7,812 bases of DNA from positions 1 through 7,812 of the forward strand of contig CAMZAI010000132.1 of NCBI GenBank assembly GCA_947304065.1. The letters are read 5' to 3'. Origin of the DNA: an uncultured Clostridia bacterium (GTDB lineage: Bacteria; Bacillota; Clostridia; Lachnospirales; Lachnospiraceae). A model generated the notes under the pieces. It was given only the letters and a program-made list of their open reading frames with translations. It made no database searches and was not told where the DNA came from. The position numbers were made by a program, and so were the translations under genes. Shown one piece after another: positions 7,004-7,812 of the stretch. The stretch's first letter is position 1. Each line of letters begins with the position of its first letter.

Positions 7004-7040
7004 ATGAGGCACGCGGACAGTTCCAGGCCGCGTGCCTCGT
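7004..7040 (+). terminator. Strong hairpin after the SPFH gene, possible atypical terminator
   Basis: GAGGCACGCGG (7006-7016) and CCGCGTGCCTC (7028-7038) are perfect reverse complements across an 11-nt loop. The stem extends to 7004-7040 through a U-G and an A-U pair. It lies 14 nt after the SPFH stop and 35 nt before rdgB. No U tract follows (the sequence reads GAGTGTTAAAAG), so intrinsic termination may be weak. An mRNA-stabilising or processing 3' structure is the alternative. Confidence 0.55.
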
Positions 7041-7074
7041 GAGTGTTAAAAGAGAAAAGTACGGGGAAAGAGAA

Positions 7075-7701
7075 ATGTCGGAGAACAAAAGAATCGTTTT
7101 TGCAACGGGGAATGCGAACAAGGTGCGCGAGGTGCGCGAGATAATGGACGGGACCGGTTACGATATCGTGTCGCTAAAGGATATCGGAATGGTGCTCGAC
7201 GTCGAGGAGACCGGCGAGACCTATCTCGAGAATGCGCGCATAAAGGCCAGGGCAGTGGCCGAAAACCTGCCCGGGGAATATGCGGGATGCCTTGTAATGT
7301 CCGATGATTCGGGCTTTGAGGTGGATTATCTGAACAGGGAGCCCGGTATTTATTCATCGAGATTCATGGGCGAGGATACTCCTTATTCCATAAAGAATCA
7401 GGCTATAATAGACAAGCTCGAGGGAGTTCCGATGGAGCAGAGGAGTGCGAGGTTCTGCTGTGCGGTGGTATGTGTGTTCCCTGACGGACATGAGGCGGAT
7501 TCCTTCGCCACCTACGAGGGCGCGGTGGCGTATGAAGCGAAGGGCACGAACGGTTTCGGCTACGATCCGATCTTCTGGGTGCCTCAGTACGGCAAGACCG
7601 ACGGCGAGCTCCCGCCCGAGGTAAAGAACACGATCGGTCACAGAGGAAAGGCCCTCAGGATGATGAGGGATATTCTGGAAGGCGGAAAACATGAAGTTTG
7701 A
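7075..7701 (+). CDS. rdgB: RdgB/HAM1-family dITP/XTP pyrophosphatase
   Basis: 208 residues. The enzyme hydrolyses non-canonical purine triphosphates (dITP, ITP, XTP) to the monophosphate and pyrophosphate, keeping deaminated purines out of DNA and RNA; it is a cytosolic dimer. The N-terminal phosphate-binding motif is FATGNANKVREVREIM (Thr11, Asn13, Lys16). SDDSGFEVD holds catalytic Asp77 and Asp78, followed by PGIYSSRFMG. TNGFGYDPIF and the C-terminal base-recognition segment KNTIGHRGKALR (His189, Arg190) are present. The last usually reads SHR in this family; here Ser is replaced by Gly188. The ATG at 7075 is preceded by GGGGAAAG; longer in-frame starts at 6958 and beyond would run through the SPFH 3' end and the hairpin and are not credible. 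The gene overlaps the next one by 11 nt. Confidence 0.94.
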   Translation: MSENKRIVFATGNANKVREVREIMDGTGYDIVSLKDIGMVLDVEETGETYLENARIKARAVAENLPGEYAGCLVMSDDSGFEVDYLNREPGIYSSRFMGEDTPYSIKNQAIIDKLEGVPMEQRSARFCCAVVCVFPDGHEADSFATYEGAVAYEAKGTNGFGYDPIFWVPQYGKTDGELPPEVKNTIGHRGKALRMMRDILEGGKHEV

Positions 7702-7812
7702 TATTGTTATCAAAAACGGCAGGATCATCGACGGCAGCGGTGCTCCTGCCTTTAATGCAGATCTGGGGATCAGGGACGGCAAAATAGCGGCTTACGGCAA
7801 TCTGACCGGCGC
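7691..7812 (+). CDS. Amidohydrolase, N-acyl-D-amino-acid deacylase (D-aminoacylase)-like, 5' end only
   Basis: The first 40 codons of a gene that runs off the window. The N-terminal beta-sandwich signature FDIVIKNGRIIDGSGAPAF, followed by ADLGIRDGKIAAYGNL, is typical of composite-domain amidohydrolases. The GSGAPAF segment and the following I-R-D-G-K-I-A pattern resemble D-aminoacylase most. Those enzymes release D-amino acids from N-acyl derivatives using zinc, but the metal ligands lie beyond the window, so dihydroorotase- or dihydropyrimidinase-type relatives remain possible. The ATG lies inside the rdgB 3' end (11-nt overlap), with GGAAGG at 7677-7682 as ribosome binding site, implying translational coupling to rdgB. 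Confidence 0.75.
   Translation, partial: MKFDIVIKNGRIIDGSGAPAFNADLGIRDGKIAAYGNLTG

Noticed and set aside
6958..7074. N-terminal extension of rdgB beginning inside the SPFH gene
   Set aside because: The extra 39 residues run through the SPFH stop region and the hairpin, show no family similarity, and the ATG at 7075 matches the usual RdgB N-terminus with its own ribosome binding site.

Overview
The window looks like a chromosomal segment from an anaerobic, plant-polysaccharide-degrading Firmicute of class Clostridia, most plausibly Lachnospiraceae (rumen or gut type). The grounds are strong Shine-Dalgarno sites before nearly every gene, tightly packed co-directional genes, two adjacent GH43 enzymes, and the style of the PrsW, XdhC, SurE and RdgB proteins. 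The taxonomic call is inference. All supported genes are on the + strand, and no intergenic gap exceeds 114 bp.

Region 1 (1-2748) is saccharolytic. It holds the 3' end of a GH43 arabinofuranosidase-type gene, then a complete 730-residue GH43 arabinanase-like protein. In that protein a signal peptide, an extracellular beta-rich domain and a two-segment membrane hairpin precede the catalytic propeller. Together they suggest degradation of arabinan or arabinose-decorated hemicellulose at or near the cell surface.

Region 2 (2762-5984) is a tight run with gaps under 21 nt or short overlaps: a small two-helix membrane protein, a PrsW-family intramembrane protease, a one-domain ModE-like regulator, an XdhC/CoxI-family molybdoenzyme maturation factor and the 5'-nucleotidase SurE. 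The ModE-like and XdhC genes form a coherent molybdenum-hydroxylase pair, although no hydroxylase structural genes are visible. No terminator is visible between regions 1 and 2, so read-through is possible.

Region 3 (5985-7040) is a probable separate unit. A 114-bp leader precedes a stomatin/SPFH membrane-scaffold gene that has a strong ribosome binding site and CGT-rich arginine codons unlike its neighbours, and a perfect 11-bp hairpin follows it.

Region 4 (7075-7812) holds the nucleotide-pool sanitising enzyme RdgB, translationally overlapped by the start of an amidohydrolase resembling N-acyl-D-amino-acid deacylase, which is cut by the window edge.

No CRISPR array, insertion sequence, tRNA or rRNA was seen. 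Most genes are recognisable families. The less ordinary items are the membrane-hairpin GH43 architecture, the small membrane protein beside PrsW, and the regulator-XdhC pair without its enzyme.
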